Of a stretch of 64,000 nt of DNA, positions 34,712 to 43,120 are shown one piece after another. The notes under the pieces are model-generated. The model made no database searches. It was given only the letters and a program-made list of their open reading frames with translations, and was not told the origin of the DNA. Position 1 is the stretch's first letter; each line of letters begins with the position of its first letter. The position numbers and the translations under genes are program-made. Location: positions 234,564 to 298,563 of the forward strand of contig NZ_BMQQ01000002.1 in the NCBI RefSeq assembly GCF_014648195.1, given 5' to 3'. The DNA is from Streptomyces purpureus (lineage in GTDB: Bacteria; Actinomycetota; Actinomycetes; Streptomycetales; Streptomycetaceae).

Positions 34712-36549
34712 GCCGCCACTCCCATGCGGTCCAGGACGGAGGACAGGACGCCGACGGCGTCGCAGCCCGCGAAGATGTATGCGTCGACGCTCGCGTGCTC
34801 GGCGGGCCGGCCCGCGAGGAACACCGACTGCGCGCCGGCCGACTTCAGCGCCTGGGCGACCTCGGCGGCCTGCTCCTCGTAGAGCGCGTCGCTGGAGCAG
34901 AGGCAGGCGATGGTGGCGCCGCTGGCGGTGAAGGCCTCGGCGGCGGTGGCCGCGTCCACGGAGACGGGGTCGTGGGCGGGCTCGACGCCGCCGGCCTGGA
35001 AGAGGTTGGCGGCGAAGGTGGCCCGGGCGGTGTGCGCCGAGGCCGGGCCGAGCGCGGCGAGGAAGACCTTGGGGCGGGCGCCGGTGGCGGCGAGGTGGGC
35101 GTCGGAGCGGCTCCGCAGCTCCTCGTACGCCTCGTCGCGGCGCACCCGCGGGAGTCCGCCGGCCGGCGGGACGGGGGCGGGCTCGCGCTCGACGGGCTTC
35201 TCCGCCAGGTGCGGGAACTCGCTGACGCCGGTGATCGGTTCGCGCCGCTTGGCCAGCTTCTTCTTGCGCGCGTCCCAGGTGGCGGCGATCCGCTCGCCGA
35301 GCAGCCCGGAGCGAAGGGCCTGCTCCTGGCCGCCGGAGCGCTCCAGCTCCTGGAAGAACTCCCAGGCCGCGTGGGCGAGTTCGGTGGTGAGGCGCTCGAC
35401 GTAATAGGAACCGCCGGCGGGGTCGGCGACCCGGCCGAGGTGCGACTCCTCAAGCAGGATGGAGGAGGTGTTGCGGGCGATACGGCGGGCGAAGGCGTCC
35501 GGCAGGCCCAGCTCGTGGTCGAAGGGCAGCACGGTGACGGCGTCCGCGCCGCCGACCCCGGCACCGAGGCAGGCGATGGTGGTACGGAGCATGTTCACGT
35601 ACGGGTCGCGGCGGGTCATCATCACCGGCGAGGTGACGGCGTGCTGGCGCTGCGCGCCCGCCCCGGGCGCACCGGACGCCTCGGCGATCCGGGCCCACAG
35701 GCGGCGCGCCGCCCGGAACTTGGCGATGGTGAGGAACTGGTCGGCCGTGGCCGCGTAGCGGAACTCCAGCTGCCCCAGGGCCGCTTCGACCGGCAGGCCG
35801 GCGTCGGTGAGGTGGCGCATGTGTGCGACGGCGGTCGCCAGCGAGGCACCGAGCTCCTGCGCGGCGGAGGCGCCGGCCTCGTGGTACGGCAGCGCGTCCA
35901 CCGTCAGGGCCCGAAGCCCCGGGTACTGCTCGTGGCAGCGCCGGGCGAGCGCCGCGGTGTCCTGCCAGTCGACGGCGTTTCCGGTGCGGGCGGCGAGGGC
36001 GAGCGGGTCCGCCCCGAGGTTGCCGCGGGCCGCGGCGGGGGCGACGCCCTGGGCCTCGTACAGCCGCAGCAACTCCTCGGCGGCAGCGGTCGTTCCGGCT
36101 CCGGCGTCGAGAACGACCGGCGCGAGGTCGAGGTAGACGCCGTCGAGGGCCTGGGCGAGGCCGTCGACCGGCACGCCGAGGTCGCCGACGGTCAGCCACA
36201 GCGAGGTGACCCCGTTCTCCAGGTCGGCGAGGACCGCTTCGTTGGTACGGGCCGCCTCGGGCCGGCCATGCCGCTGCCGTACGTCCCAGCCGCCCACGGG
36301 GCGGCCGCCGCGTACATACGGGGCGAAGCCCGGATATCCGGTGTCCGCGACGGCGTCGCGCGGGGTGTAGAGGGGGCGGGCGACGAGTCCGTCGTCCAGC
36401 GCCGTCGTGAGCGCTTCCTCGGCCGCTTCGCCCGAGACGTCCTTGCCCGACTTGCGCAGCACACCTTCGACAAGGCGCTGCCACTGGTCATGGGTGGCGT
36501 CCGGGAACTCGGCGGCGAGCGAAAGCCCGTCATCGGGGAGAACCGTCAT
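34708..36549 (-). CDS. mutA: Methylmalonyl-CoA mutase, small (non-catalytic) subunit
   Basis: The 613-residue paralogue of the large subunit has the same barrel pattern ([47 protein letters not shown]). The C-terminal B12-like domain lacks the DGHDRG cobalamin motif, as expected for the structural subunit. The ATG at 36549 begins [24 protein letters not shown]. Its stop overlaps the mutB start by 4 nt. Confidence 0.95.
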
Positions 36550-36853
36550 GCGGGGGATGCTAGGCCAGCGGCACGGATGAGCAGCAGGGGCTACAGCTGT
36601 GACGTTGCCCTCGCCAGACCCCACCCGTACGACCCCCCTGACCTCCGCACACGGGTGGGGAGGAGGCCTTCCCTCCCCCAGGGAATGTAGTAGACGTGCT
36701 ACCGTTTTGATAGTAGACCTGCTACGAGAAAGACAACTACTTTGATCGTTACGGACGAACTCAAGGGTGGGCTCGGGCGGGCCGCAGGGGTCCGCGCGGC
36801 AGCCGCCGCGGCCCGCGGCCCGCGCATGCGATACGGATCACAGGGCGGGCGCG
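36550..36853. other. 304-bp gene-free region between mutA and the XRE gene
   Basis: This divergent intergenic region holds the presumed mutA promoter on the minus side, two 15-bp palindromic direct repeats at 36688-36725 on the XRE side, and otherwise Ala/Arg-biased GC-rich sequence. I see no additional gene. Confidence 0.6.
36688..36725. promoter_or_regulatory. Two tandem 15-bp palindromic operators
   Basis: TAGTAGACGTGCTAC (36688-36702) and TAGTAGACCTGCTAC (36711-36725) differ at one central base. They are 23 bp apart centre to centre, about two helical turns, and each contains the inverted repeat GTAG-N5-CTAC. They lie 129 bp upstream of the XRE gene and on the far side of mutA. A dimeric HTH regulator, possibly the adjacent XRE protein or a TetR-type protein elsewhere, probably binds cooperatively. 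Confidence 0.65.
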
Positions 36854-37093
36854 ATGACTGACACCGTCCACAACAGGATCGCCATGCTCCGTGCGGAACG
36901 GGGCATCTCGCGCCGGCAGCTCTCCGAGGCCCTGGGCATCCACTATCAGACGGTGGGTTATCTGGAGAGGGGCGAGTACAGCCCGAGCCTGTATCTCGCC
37001 CTGCGGATCGCCCAGTACTTCTCCGTGCCGGTGGAGGTGGTCTTCTCGACCGAGCCGTTCCCCCGGCTCGGCAGCGGCGAGGGGTCAGGGTGA
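36854..37093 (+). CDS. Small XRE-family (Cro/CI) DNA-binding protein
   Basis: The 79-residue protein consists almost entirely of an HTH-3 domain (NRIAMLRAERGISRRQLSEALGIHYQTVGYLERGEYSPSLYLALRIAQYFSVPVEVVFS), as in YozG/Rgg-like small regulators. The start ATG follows GGGCGGGCGCG, a weak ribosome site. It overlaps the convergent HTH gene by 9 bp. Tandem operators upstream suggest autoregulation. Confidence 0.87.
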   Translation: MTDTVHNRIAMLRAERGISRRQLSEALGIHYQTVGYLERGEYSPSLYLALRIAQYFSVPVEVVFSTEPFPRLGSGEGSG

Positions 37094-37411
37094 CGTCCCG
37101 GGCGGGGTGAAGTCGGCGTACAGGCGCCGGGGCCACAGCGGTGCCTGGAGGGTGACCTCCAGGAGGAAGACGGTCCGCATGTCCACCAGTCCGGTGCCGC
37201 CGAGGATCCGCAGGATCGTGGGGTGGGTCGTGCCGGCGCGCTGCGCGAGGGCGCGCGCGCTCAGGCCGCGGGTGCGCATCAGGGCGCGCAGGGCGAGGGC
37301 GAGTTCCTGGCCGGCGTGGGCGGTGGGCGGTGCGTCCGGGAGCAGCAGGGCGTCCGGCCATTCACCCGCGAGGACGTAGGAGACCGGAGGGCGGTCGGTG
37401 GGGTTGCGCAT
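37085..37411 (-). CDS. Helix-turn-helix domain protein
   Basis: The 108-residue protein contains LALALRALMRTRGLSARALAQRAGTTHPTILRILGGTGLVDMRTVFLLEVTLQ, an XRE-type HTH with a truncated last helix. An N-terminal extension (MRNPTDRPPVSYVLAGEWPDALLLPDAPPTAH) is of the kind seen in small Streptomyces accessory regulators. It faces the XRE gene and overlaps its 3' end by 9 bp. Targets are unknown. Confidence 0.8.
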   Translation of the reverse strand: MRNPTDRPPVSYVLAGEWPDALLLPDAPPTAHAGQELALALRALMRTRGLSARALAQRAGTTHPTILRILGGTGLVDMRTVFLLEVTLQAPLWPRRLYADFTPPGTSP

Positions 37412-37467
37412 GTTCCCTCCTCATCGGGAAACGGGTCGTTCATTTACCACCTGGGGCGAAGGGGGCG

Positions 37468-37490
37468 GCCCCCTCCGTGACGGAGGGGGC
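37468..37490. terminator. Hairpin terminator at the left end of the polyketide cluster
   Basis: A perfect 10-bp stem (GCCCCCTCCG / CGGAGGGGGC) with a TGA loop lies 9 bp beyond the stop of the oxidase-methyltransferase gene. It ends the minus-strand tailoring operon and marks a plausible left boundary of the cluster. Confidence 0.7.
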
Positions 37491-37498
37491 CTCGCGGG

Positions 37499-39781
37499 TC
37501 AGCCGCGGCGTTCGGCGACGACGTGCCAGACCGGCATCGTCGCCTTGCCCAGCTCGTCCAGGACCAGCCCGTCGAGCTGAGCGGGGTCGGCCTCGGCGTC
37601 CGGGTACTCCGCCTTGATCATGGCGGTGATGTCGTCGACGCCCAGCGAGCTGGAGTACGTAGCGGCCTCGACGGACACCACGTTCCAGACGCTGCCCACG
37701 ACCTCCCGCAGGCTCTGGGCGCTGTGCCGGTGCGGTCCGGGGAACGGCGCTTCGAGCTCCTCGGCGAAGGAGAACAGGTGCAGCCGGGCCCCCGGGCGGC
37801 AGGCGTCGTGCAGCGCGGTGAGGTAGCGCTTCCGCTCGTCCTCGGCCAGCGCGTGGTAGCAGGCGCTGTCGACGACGGTGTCGAAACGGCCGTCGAAGCC
37901 GGTCAGCCGGGTGGCGTCGGTGACGACGAACTCGATGTCCACGCCCTTGGCCTCGGCCCGCCGCCGGGCCTCCTTGACCGCCGTCTCGGCCACGTCGACC
38001 GCCGTGACCCGGTGTCCCTTGGAGGAGAGGAAGGCGGCGTTGTCACCCAGACCGCAGCCGACGTCCAGGACGTCACCGCTGATCAGCCCGGCCTCGTGGA
38101 CGGCGACCAGTGCGGGCTGGGGCCGGCCGATGTCCCAGGGCTGCACGGGCGGCGCCTCCGCGTCGCCGGTGTACATGCTCTCGAAGTCGTACCGGTCGGG
38201 GATGTGCTCGGTGGAGTACGTCATGGCTTTCTCCGGCGCTTGGCGGGTGGACCGGGCGGGCTGCGCGGGACAGGAGGACGGCAGCCGCACGGACAGGTCG
38301 TGGTGGAACACGTCGCGGGGGTCCCAGGCCGCCTTCACCGCCTGCAGGGCGGGGTAGTTGTCCTTGTAGTAGAGCTGGTGCCAGGGCACGCCCGAGGTGT
38401 TGCGCTCCGGGTCGGCGAGGTCGACGTCGGGGTAGTTGATGTACGACCCGTCGGCCTGGTCATCGGAGACCGGCGCCCCGCCGGTGGCCGCGTACAGCTC
38501 TTCGTACAGGCCGCGTACCCACCCGATGTGCAGTTCGTCCTCGGCCGGATCGCTCCAGGCCGCCGAGTACGCGGCCTTGATCACCGAGTCGCGCTGCGCC
38601 GACGCGGTGTCCTCCGGTGCCACGGCGTTGATGGCGCCGCCGTAGCCGTTGAGCATCATCAGCGACTCACGGCCGAAGTAGTCCTCGGAGGTGAACCACC
38701 GGTGGAGCCCGGCGATCTGCTCGTCGGTGTGGACACCCCGCAGGTAGGCGGCCTTGGACTTGTTACGGGCGCCCAGCACCGGCCCGGAGTCGCCCTGGCC
38801 CATGTAGCGCACCCCGGTCAGCCACGGCAGCTCGTTGCGGAAGACGAACGGCTCGGCCCCCACCCCCTCGTCGACGGCGGCGAGGAACTCGGCGAGCCGG
38901 GACTCGGCGTCCGGCGCCGTGGCATCCATCTGCACGTACATGGTCAGGTCGCCGCCGGAGCGGTGGCGGACCCACAACGAGGCGAACAGCCCCGCGTAGG
39001 GCGAGCCGACGCCGCTGTGCTCCACGTGCCAGGCCATGAAGTTGCGGATGAGGCGGGTGAAGGCGGGCAGGTCGAGTTGGTCCCAGGACCAGTTGACCAT
39101 CGCGATCAGCAGCGACGCGGGCGGCCGGGGCAGCAGCTGCGCCGGGTCCGTGCCCGTCGCGCCCGGCGAGCGCATCCAGAAACGGGTCACGATCCCGAAG
39201 TTGCCGCCGCCACCGCCGGTGTGGGCCCACCACAGGTCCCGGTGCGGGTCGTCCGGTTCACGGGTGGCGACGACCGTACGCACCTCGCCCGCCGCGTCGA
39301 CATGGACGACCTCGACGGCGTACAAATGGTCGGCGACCAGGCCGTGGAGCCGGGACAGCGGACCGTAACCCCCGCCGGTGATGTGGCCGCCGGCGCCGAC
39401 CGCGGTGCACACACCGGCCGGCAGGGTCACGCCCCAGTTCCGGTAGAGCGTCTTGTAGACATGGCCGACGGTGGCACCCGCCTCGATCGCGACGGCGCCC
39501 ATCTCCGGGTCGAAGGACACGTCCGCCATCAGCGACAGGTCGATGACGACCCGCACGTCCGGGTCGGCGATGAACGCCTCGCCGCAGTGGCCGCCGCTGC
39601 GCACGGCGACCCGCTTGCCCGCGCGCACCGCGCGCTCCAGCGCCTGGGCGACCTGCCCGGGGGTGCTGACGAGTTCGACGTGGTCGGGCCGGCCCACGAA
39701 GCGGTAGTTGTCGCCCCGTACCAGCTCGGCGTAGCGGTGGTCGTCGGGGCCGACGACCACCGGGCCGGTCACGGCGGTCAC
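37499..39781 (-). CDS. Bicovalent-FAD oxidase (BBE/GilR-like) fused to a SAM methyltransferase
   Basis: One uninterrupted frame encodes 760 residues. Residues 1 to about 501 form a berberine-bridge-type oxidase: His65 in VRSGGHCGE and Cys125 in PAGVCTAVGAGGHITGGGYG are at the two covalent flavin positions, and the C-terminal NYPALQAVKAAWDPRDVF is present. After an 18-residue linker, residues 520-760 form a class I methyltransferase with VLDVGCGLGDNAAFLSS. An internal ATG at 38224 with a GGAGAAAG site could also make the methyltransferase alone. The GTG start overlaps the preceding gene by 4 nt. By context the oxidase is predicted to form a lactone, like GilR, and the methyltransferase to act in the preceding step. 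Confidence 0.85.
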   Translation of the reverse strand: MTAVTGPVVVGPDDHRYAELVRGDNYRFVGRPDHVELVSTPGQVAQALERAVRAGKRVAVRSGGHCGEAFIADPDVRVVIDLSLMADVSFDPEMGAVAIEAGATVGHVYKTLYRNWGVTLPAGVCTAVGAGGHITGGGYGPLSRLHGLVADHLYAVEVVHVDAAGEVRTVVATREPDDPHRDLWWAHTGGGGGNFGIVTRFWMRSPGATGTDPAQLLPRPPASLLIAMVNWSWDQLDLPAFTRLIRNFMAWHVEHSGVGSPYAGLFASLWVRHRSGGDLTMYVQMDATAPDAESRLAEFLAAVDEGVGAEPFVFRNELPWLTGVRYMGQGDSGPVLGARNKSKAAYLRGVHTDEQIAGLHRWFTSEDYFGRESLMMLNGYGGAINAVAPEDTASAQRDSVIKAAYSAAWSDPAEDELHIGWVRGLYEELYAATGGAPVSDDQADGSYINYPDVDLADPERNTSGVPWHQLYYKDNYPALQAVKAAWDPRDVFHHDLSVRLPSSCPAQPARSTRQAPEKAMTYSTEHIPDRYDFESMYTGDAEAPPVQPWDIGRPQPALVAVHEAGLISGDVLDVGCGLGDNAAFLSSKGHRVTAVDVAETAVKEARRRAEAKGVDIEFVVTDATRLTGFDGRFDTVVDSACYHALAEDERKRYLTALHDACRPGARLHLFSFAEELEAPFPGPHRHSAQSLREVVGSVWNVVSVEAATYSSSLGVDDITAMIKAEYPDAEADPAQLDGLVLDELGKATMPVWHVVAERRG

Positions 39782-40473
39782 CGCTCACCGGCCGACGGGC
39801 CGGCGGACGACCGGGCGTAGACGACCTCGTAGGTGTTGGAGGAGCGTGAGGTCAGCAGCGGCCGGGCCGCGGCGCGCATGGCCCGCGAGTCCGCCGGGCG
39901 CTGCTCCTCGGGCAGGTTGTGGAAGGCCTCGTAGGTCTCGCGGCTGTCCCACTGGGCGTAGTTGACGACGTAGTCGCCGTCGAGTCCGCGCAGGATGGAG
40001 TGGGAGCGGTAGCCCTCCACGCCCTCCATGAACGGGTCGGGCTTGGCGAACAGCTCCACGAGCCGGGCCTGGTTCGCCGGCTCCACGCCCATGATCACGA
40101 TGACGGTGAAGTCGTCGCGGTCGGGCGAGATCTCGATCCGCTCCAGCGCGGGGTGGAGGTGGGTGGCCACCACTTCGGTCTTGAGGAGATGGACCGAGGT
40201 GGTCAGCTCGGTGAAGTAGGGGACGGTGTTGTGCTTGAAGTTCTCGCCCTCGTACCGCTCCTGCAGATCGTCCACGCTGCGCCACTGGATGTAGTTGGCG
40301 GCGCAGGGCTGGTCGAGTCCGCCGTGCAGGGTCGAGGACCGCCAGCCGGGGTAGTTGGCGCCTTCGATGATGCCCTGCATCGTGTCCAGGAGGGTCTTCT
40401 GGTCCTCCCGGGTGCGCGTGTCGAACAGGTTGAACACCGTGAGCGATCCGTTGTCCGGTGTGATGAATGGCAT
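39778..40473 (-). CDS. Tandem-domain antibiotic biosynthesis monooxygenase (GilOII/JadG-like)
   Basis: The 231-residue protein has two ABM ferredoxin-like domains: SLTVFNLFDTRTREDQKTLLDTMQGI...AANYIQWRSVDDLQERYEGENF (about 8-80) and FTVIVIMGVEPANQARLVELFAKP...DYVVNYAQWDSRETYEAFHN (about 118-195). Such cofactor-poor or flavin-dependent oxygenases oxidise anthrone and angucycline rings. GilOII and JadG, which open the angucycline B ring, belong to this kind. Placed directly upstream of the GilR-like fusion, it is predicted to carry out oxidative C-C cleavage; this is inferred from gene order. Confidence 0.8.
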   Translation of the reverse strand: MPFITPDNGSLTVFNLFDTRTREDQKTLLDTMQGIIEGANYPGWRSSTLHGGLDQPCAANYIQWRSVDDLQERYEGENFKHNTVPYFTELTTSVHLLKTEVVATHLHPALERIEISPDRDDFTVIVIMGVEPANQARLVELFAKPDPFMEGVEGYRSHSILRGLDGDYVVNYAQWDSRETYEAFHNLPEEQRPADSRAMRAAARPLLTSRSSNTYEVVYARSSAGPSAGER

Positions 40474-40511
40474 GGTGTGCGCTTTCCTCCGGTTGGCTCG
40501 GGTCGGGGTGG

Positions 40512-41537
40512 TCAGGCCCGGACGGCTTCGACGACGCTGTGCAGGCCGGCGCGGACGATCCGGGTCAGCCGGAGCCCGGCCCGGGCGAAGAGGTCGGCGA
40601 ATTCGGTCTCGGTGCGCTGGCGGCCGCCGCACAGCACGAGCATGTTGAGGTCCATGAGGGTCACGGTCGGGGACGGCTCGGACCGCTCCGGCATGACGGC
40701 CTCGACGAGCAGGACCCGGCCTCCGTCGGCGAGCGCCTCACGGCAGTTGGTGAGGATCTTCAGGGAGTTCGCGTCGTCCCAGTCGTGGATGACGTTGGAC
40801 AGCAGGTAGGCGTCGCCGCCCGGCGGGACGGACTCGAAGAAGTCGCCGCCGACGGTGTCGACCCGGTCCTCGAGCCCGCGCTCGCGGAAGGTCTGCTTGG
40901 CGCCGACGACGACGTCGGCCTGGTCGTAGAGGACGCCGCGGACGCCGGGGTGGGCGTCGAGCACCGCGGCGAGCAGGGCGCCGTGGCCGCCCGCGACGTC
41001 GACGAGGGTGCCGATGCCGCTGAAGTCGTACGCGCCGACGACCGGGGCGATGAGCTGGCGGGACGCCTCGGTCATGGCGTCGTCGAAGATGCCGGAGACA
41101 TCGGCGCGGTCCCGCATGAAGTCCCAGACGTTCTGGCCGTGGACCTTCTCGAAGGCGGGTTCGCCGGTGCGGACGCTGTCCGCGAGACCGGCCCAGGTGT
41201 TGCGGTCGGCGGCGAGGCCGACCCAGCGGGCGAAGTTCCGCATCGAGGTGGGCGCGTCACTGCGCAGGGCCTCGCCGACCTCGGTCAGGGCGAAGACCTC
41301 GCCTTCGTGCTCCTCGAAGAGCCCGATGTCGGCGCAGGCCCGCATCAGCCGGTAGAGGGTGGGGGCGTCGGCGCCGACGGCCCGGGCGATCTCGCCGGCC
41401 GGGCGGGGGCCGTCGGCCAGCGTGTCGGCGACGCCCAGTTCGGCAGCGGCGCTGACGGCGGCGGCCATCCAGCTCGCCGTCGCCAGTTGCAGCACACGGA
41501 CGGAGGGCGGCGGCTTCGGAAGGGAGGAGGACTGCAT
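40512..41537 (-). CDS. O-methyltransferase, DnrK/hydroxyneurosporene family
   Basis: The 341-residue protein has the N-terminal winged-helix dimerisation domain (VLQLATASWMAAAVSAAAELGVADTLADGP) and a SAM site LVDVAGGHGALLAAVL (variant of DVGGGxG). SNVIHDWDDANSLKIL and LLVEAVMPERSEPSPTVTLMDLNMLVLCGGRQRT follow. It is predicted to methylate a phenolic hydroxyl of the polyketide core, the role of GilMT in gilvocarcin biosynthesis. It is in the same minus-strand operon as the sugar and ring-opening genes. Confidence 0.87.
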   Translation of the reverse strand: MQSSSLPKPPPSVRVLQLATASWMAAAVSAAAELGVADTLADGPRPAGEIARAVGADAPTLYRLMRACADIGLFEEHEGEVFALTEVGEALRSDAPTSMRNFARWVGLAADRNTWAGLADSVRTGEPAFEKVHGQNVWDFMRDRADVSGIFDDAMTEASRQLIAPVVGAYDFSGIGTLVDVAGGHGALLAAVLDAHPGVRGVLYDQADVVVGAKQTFRERGLEDRVDTVGGDFFESVPPGGDAYLLSNVIHDWDDANSLKILTNCREALADGGRVLLVEAVMPERSEPSPTVTLMDLNMLVLCGGRQRTETEFADLFARAGLRLTRIVRAGLHSVVEAVRA

Positions 41538-41561
41538 GACGGGCGGACCCTTTCGTGTCGT

Positions 41562-42680
41562 TCAGCGCGTCGGGTTGAGGGCGGCGGCGCGTACCGCGGC
41601 GATGACGTGGGTGACGTCGTCGTCGCTCAAGTGCGGGCCCATCGGCAGGCTGAGCACCTGCGCGGCGATGGACTCGGCGATCGGATACGTGCCGGCGGGC
41701 CAGGTCGCGTCGTCGGCGTACGCCTGGGAGAGGTGTACGGGGACGGGGTAGTGGACGAGCGTGCCGACACCGGCCTCGGTCAGGCTCCGCTGCAGGGCGT
41801 CGCGGTCGGCGCACCGGATGACGAACAGGTGCCAGGCGTGCTCGGCCCAGGCCGCGACCCGCGGCAGCCGGATCCCCGGCAGACCGGCCAGGTCGGCCAG
41901 GTAGCGGGCGGCGATCTCGCCGCGGCGGTGGTTCCAGCGGTCGAGGTGCGGCAGCTTGGCCCGCAGCAGGGCGGCCTGGAGTTCGTCGAGCCGGGAGTTG
42001 GTGGCGCGCAGCTCGTGGTGGTACTTGCGCCGGGAGCCGTAGTTGCGCAGCAGCCTGATGCGCTCGGCCAGTTCGCCGTCGGAGGTGGTGACGGCGCCGC
42101 CGTCGCCGAGCGCGCCGAGGTTCTTGCCGGGGTAGAAGCTGAAGGCGGTCGCGGTGGTGCCCGTGCCGATCCGCTGCCCGCGGTGGCGGGCTCCGTGTGC
42201 CTGGGCGGCGTCGTCCACGAGGGCGAGACCGTGCCGGTCCGCGATCCGCCGCAGGGCCGCGAGGTCCGCGCTCTGGCCGTAGAGGTGGACCGGCATGATC
42301 GCCCGGGTGGCCGGGGTGATCGCGGCTTCCACCAGCGCGGGATCGAGCAGCTGGGTGGCGTCGTCCGCCTCGACCGGTACGGGCGTGGCGCCGGTCTCCG
42401 AGACGGAGAGCCAGGTGGCGATGTAGGTGGCGCTGGGCACGATCACCTCGTCGCCCGCGCCGATCCCCAAGGCCCTGAGGGTCAGTTCGAGCGCGTCGCA
42501 TCCGCTGCCGACGCTGACGCAGTGCTCGGCCCCGCAGTAGGCGGCGAACTCGCTCTCGAAGGCGGTGGTCTCCTCGCCGAGCAGGAACCATCCGGAGTCG
42601 ACCACCCGGTGGTAGGCCTCGTCGAGCTCGGCCCGGATCTCGGCGTGGGGGGCCTTCAGGTCCAGGAAGGGAACCTTCAT
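41562..42680 (-). CDS. dTDP-3-keto-hexose aminotransferase (DegT/DnrJ/EryC1)
   Basis: The 372-residue PLP enzyme has the internal-aldimine Lys186 in AFSFYPGKNLGALGDGGA, the pyridine-contact DDAAQAHGA and the family start VPFLDLKAPHAEIRAELDEAYHRVVDSGWFLLG, close to the QdtB/FdtB/TylB group that aminates C-3. Its start overlaps the ketoisomerase stop by 4 nt. With its neighbours it should make dTDP-3-amino-3,6-dideoxyhexose. Confidence 0.9.
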   Translation of the reverse strand: MKVPFLDLKAPHAEIRAELDEAYHRVVDSGWFLLGEETTAFESEFAAYCGAEHCVSVGSGCDALELTLRALGIGAGDEVIVPSATYIATWLSVSETGATPVPVEADDATQLLDPALVEAAITPATRAIMPVHLYGQSADLAALRRIADRHGLALVDDAAQAHGARHRGQRIGTGTTATAFSFYPGKNLGALGDGGAVTTSDGELAERIRLLRNYGSRRKYHHELRATNSRLDELQAALLRAKLPHLDRWNHRRGEIAARYLADLAGLPGIRLPRVAAWAEHAWHLFVIRCADRDALQRSLTEAGVGTLVHYPVPVHLSQAYADDATWPAGTYPIAESIAAQVLSLPMGPHLSDDDVTHVIAAVRAAALNPTR

Positions 42681-43120
42681 GCGGACCGCTTCGCGTCGGC
42701 GGTGAACTCCTCGTACACGCGGTAGTAGTCCGCCTCGTCGTAGTGCTCGGAGGCCAGTACGAGGGCGATCGCGCCCTCGGAGAAGTTGACCAGCGAGTTC
42801 CACACCATGGGCCCGATGTAGAGCCCTTGCCGGGGGCTGTCGAGGTGGTAGACGGCGGTGCTGACGGTGTCGTCGACCGTCACGTCGAAGCTGCCGTGCA
42901 GGGCGATGACGAACTGCTCCAGATTGCGGTGCGCGTGGTCGCCGCGGATGGCGGGTACGGGCAGGTCGTACAGGTAGAACAGCCGCTTGACCTCAAAGCC
43001 GACGTCCTTCATGCCTTCGACGATGGACAGCTTCCCGCGGGTGTCGGCGACGGTCTGCAGGTCCATCAGCTCGCAGGGGCGTACGGTGCCGACCGAGGCC
43101 GCGGTGGCGTGCTGGGTCAT
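42677..43120 (-). CDS. dTDP-4-keto-6-deoxyglucose 3,4-ketoisomerase (FdtA/QdtA-like)
   Basis: The 147-residue cupin has LMDLQTVADTRGKLSIVEGMKDVGFEVKRLFYLYDLPVPAIRGDHAHRNLEQFVIALHGSFDV, the WxcM/FdtA signature with the catalytic HAH pair. It moves the keto group from C-4 to C-3 before amination. FdtA-type enzymes give a galacto (fucosamine or ravidosamine) sugar and QdtA/Tyl1a types a gluco sugar. The sequence alone does not settle which. Confidence 0.9.
   Translation of the reverse strand: MTQHATAASVGTVRPCELMDLQTVADTRGKLSIVEGMKDVGFEVKRLFYLYDLPVPAIRGDHAHRNLEQFVIALHGSFDVTVDDTVSTAVYHLDSPRQGLYIGPMVWNSLVNFSEGAIALVLASEHYDEADYYRVYEEFTADAKRSA

Noticed and set aside
31478..34882. A 1134-codon plus-strand open frame opposite meaB and mutB
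   Set aside because: Its translation is low-complexity Val/Gly/Asp-rich sequence without domains, and it is the antisense shadow of genes with clear family motifs.
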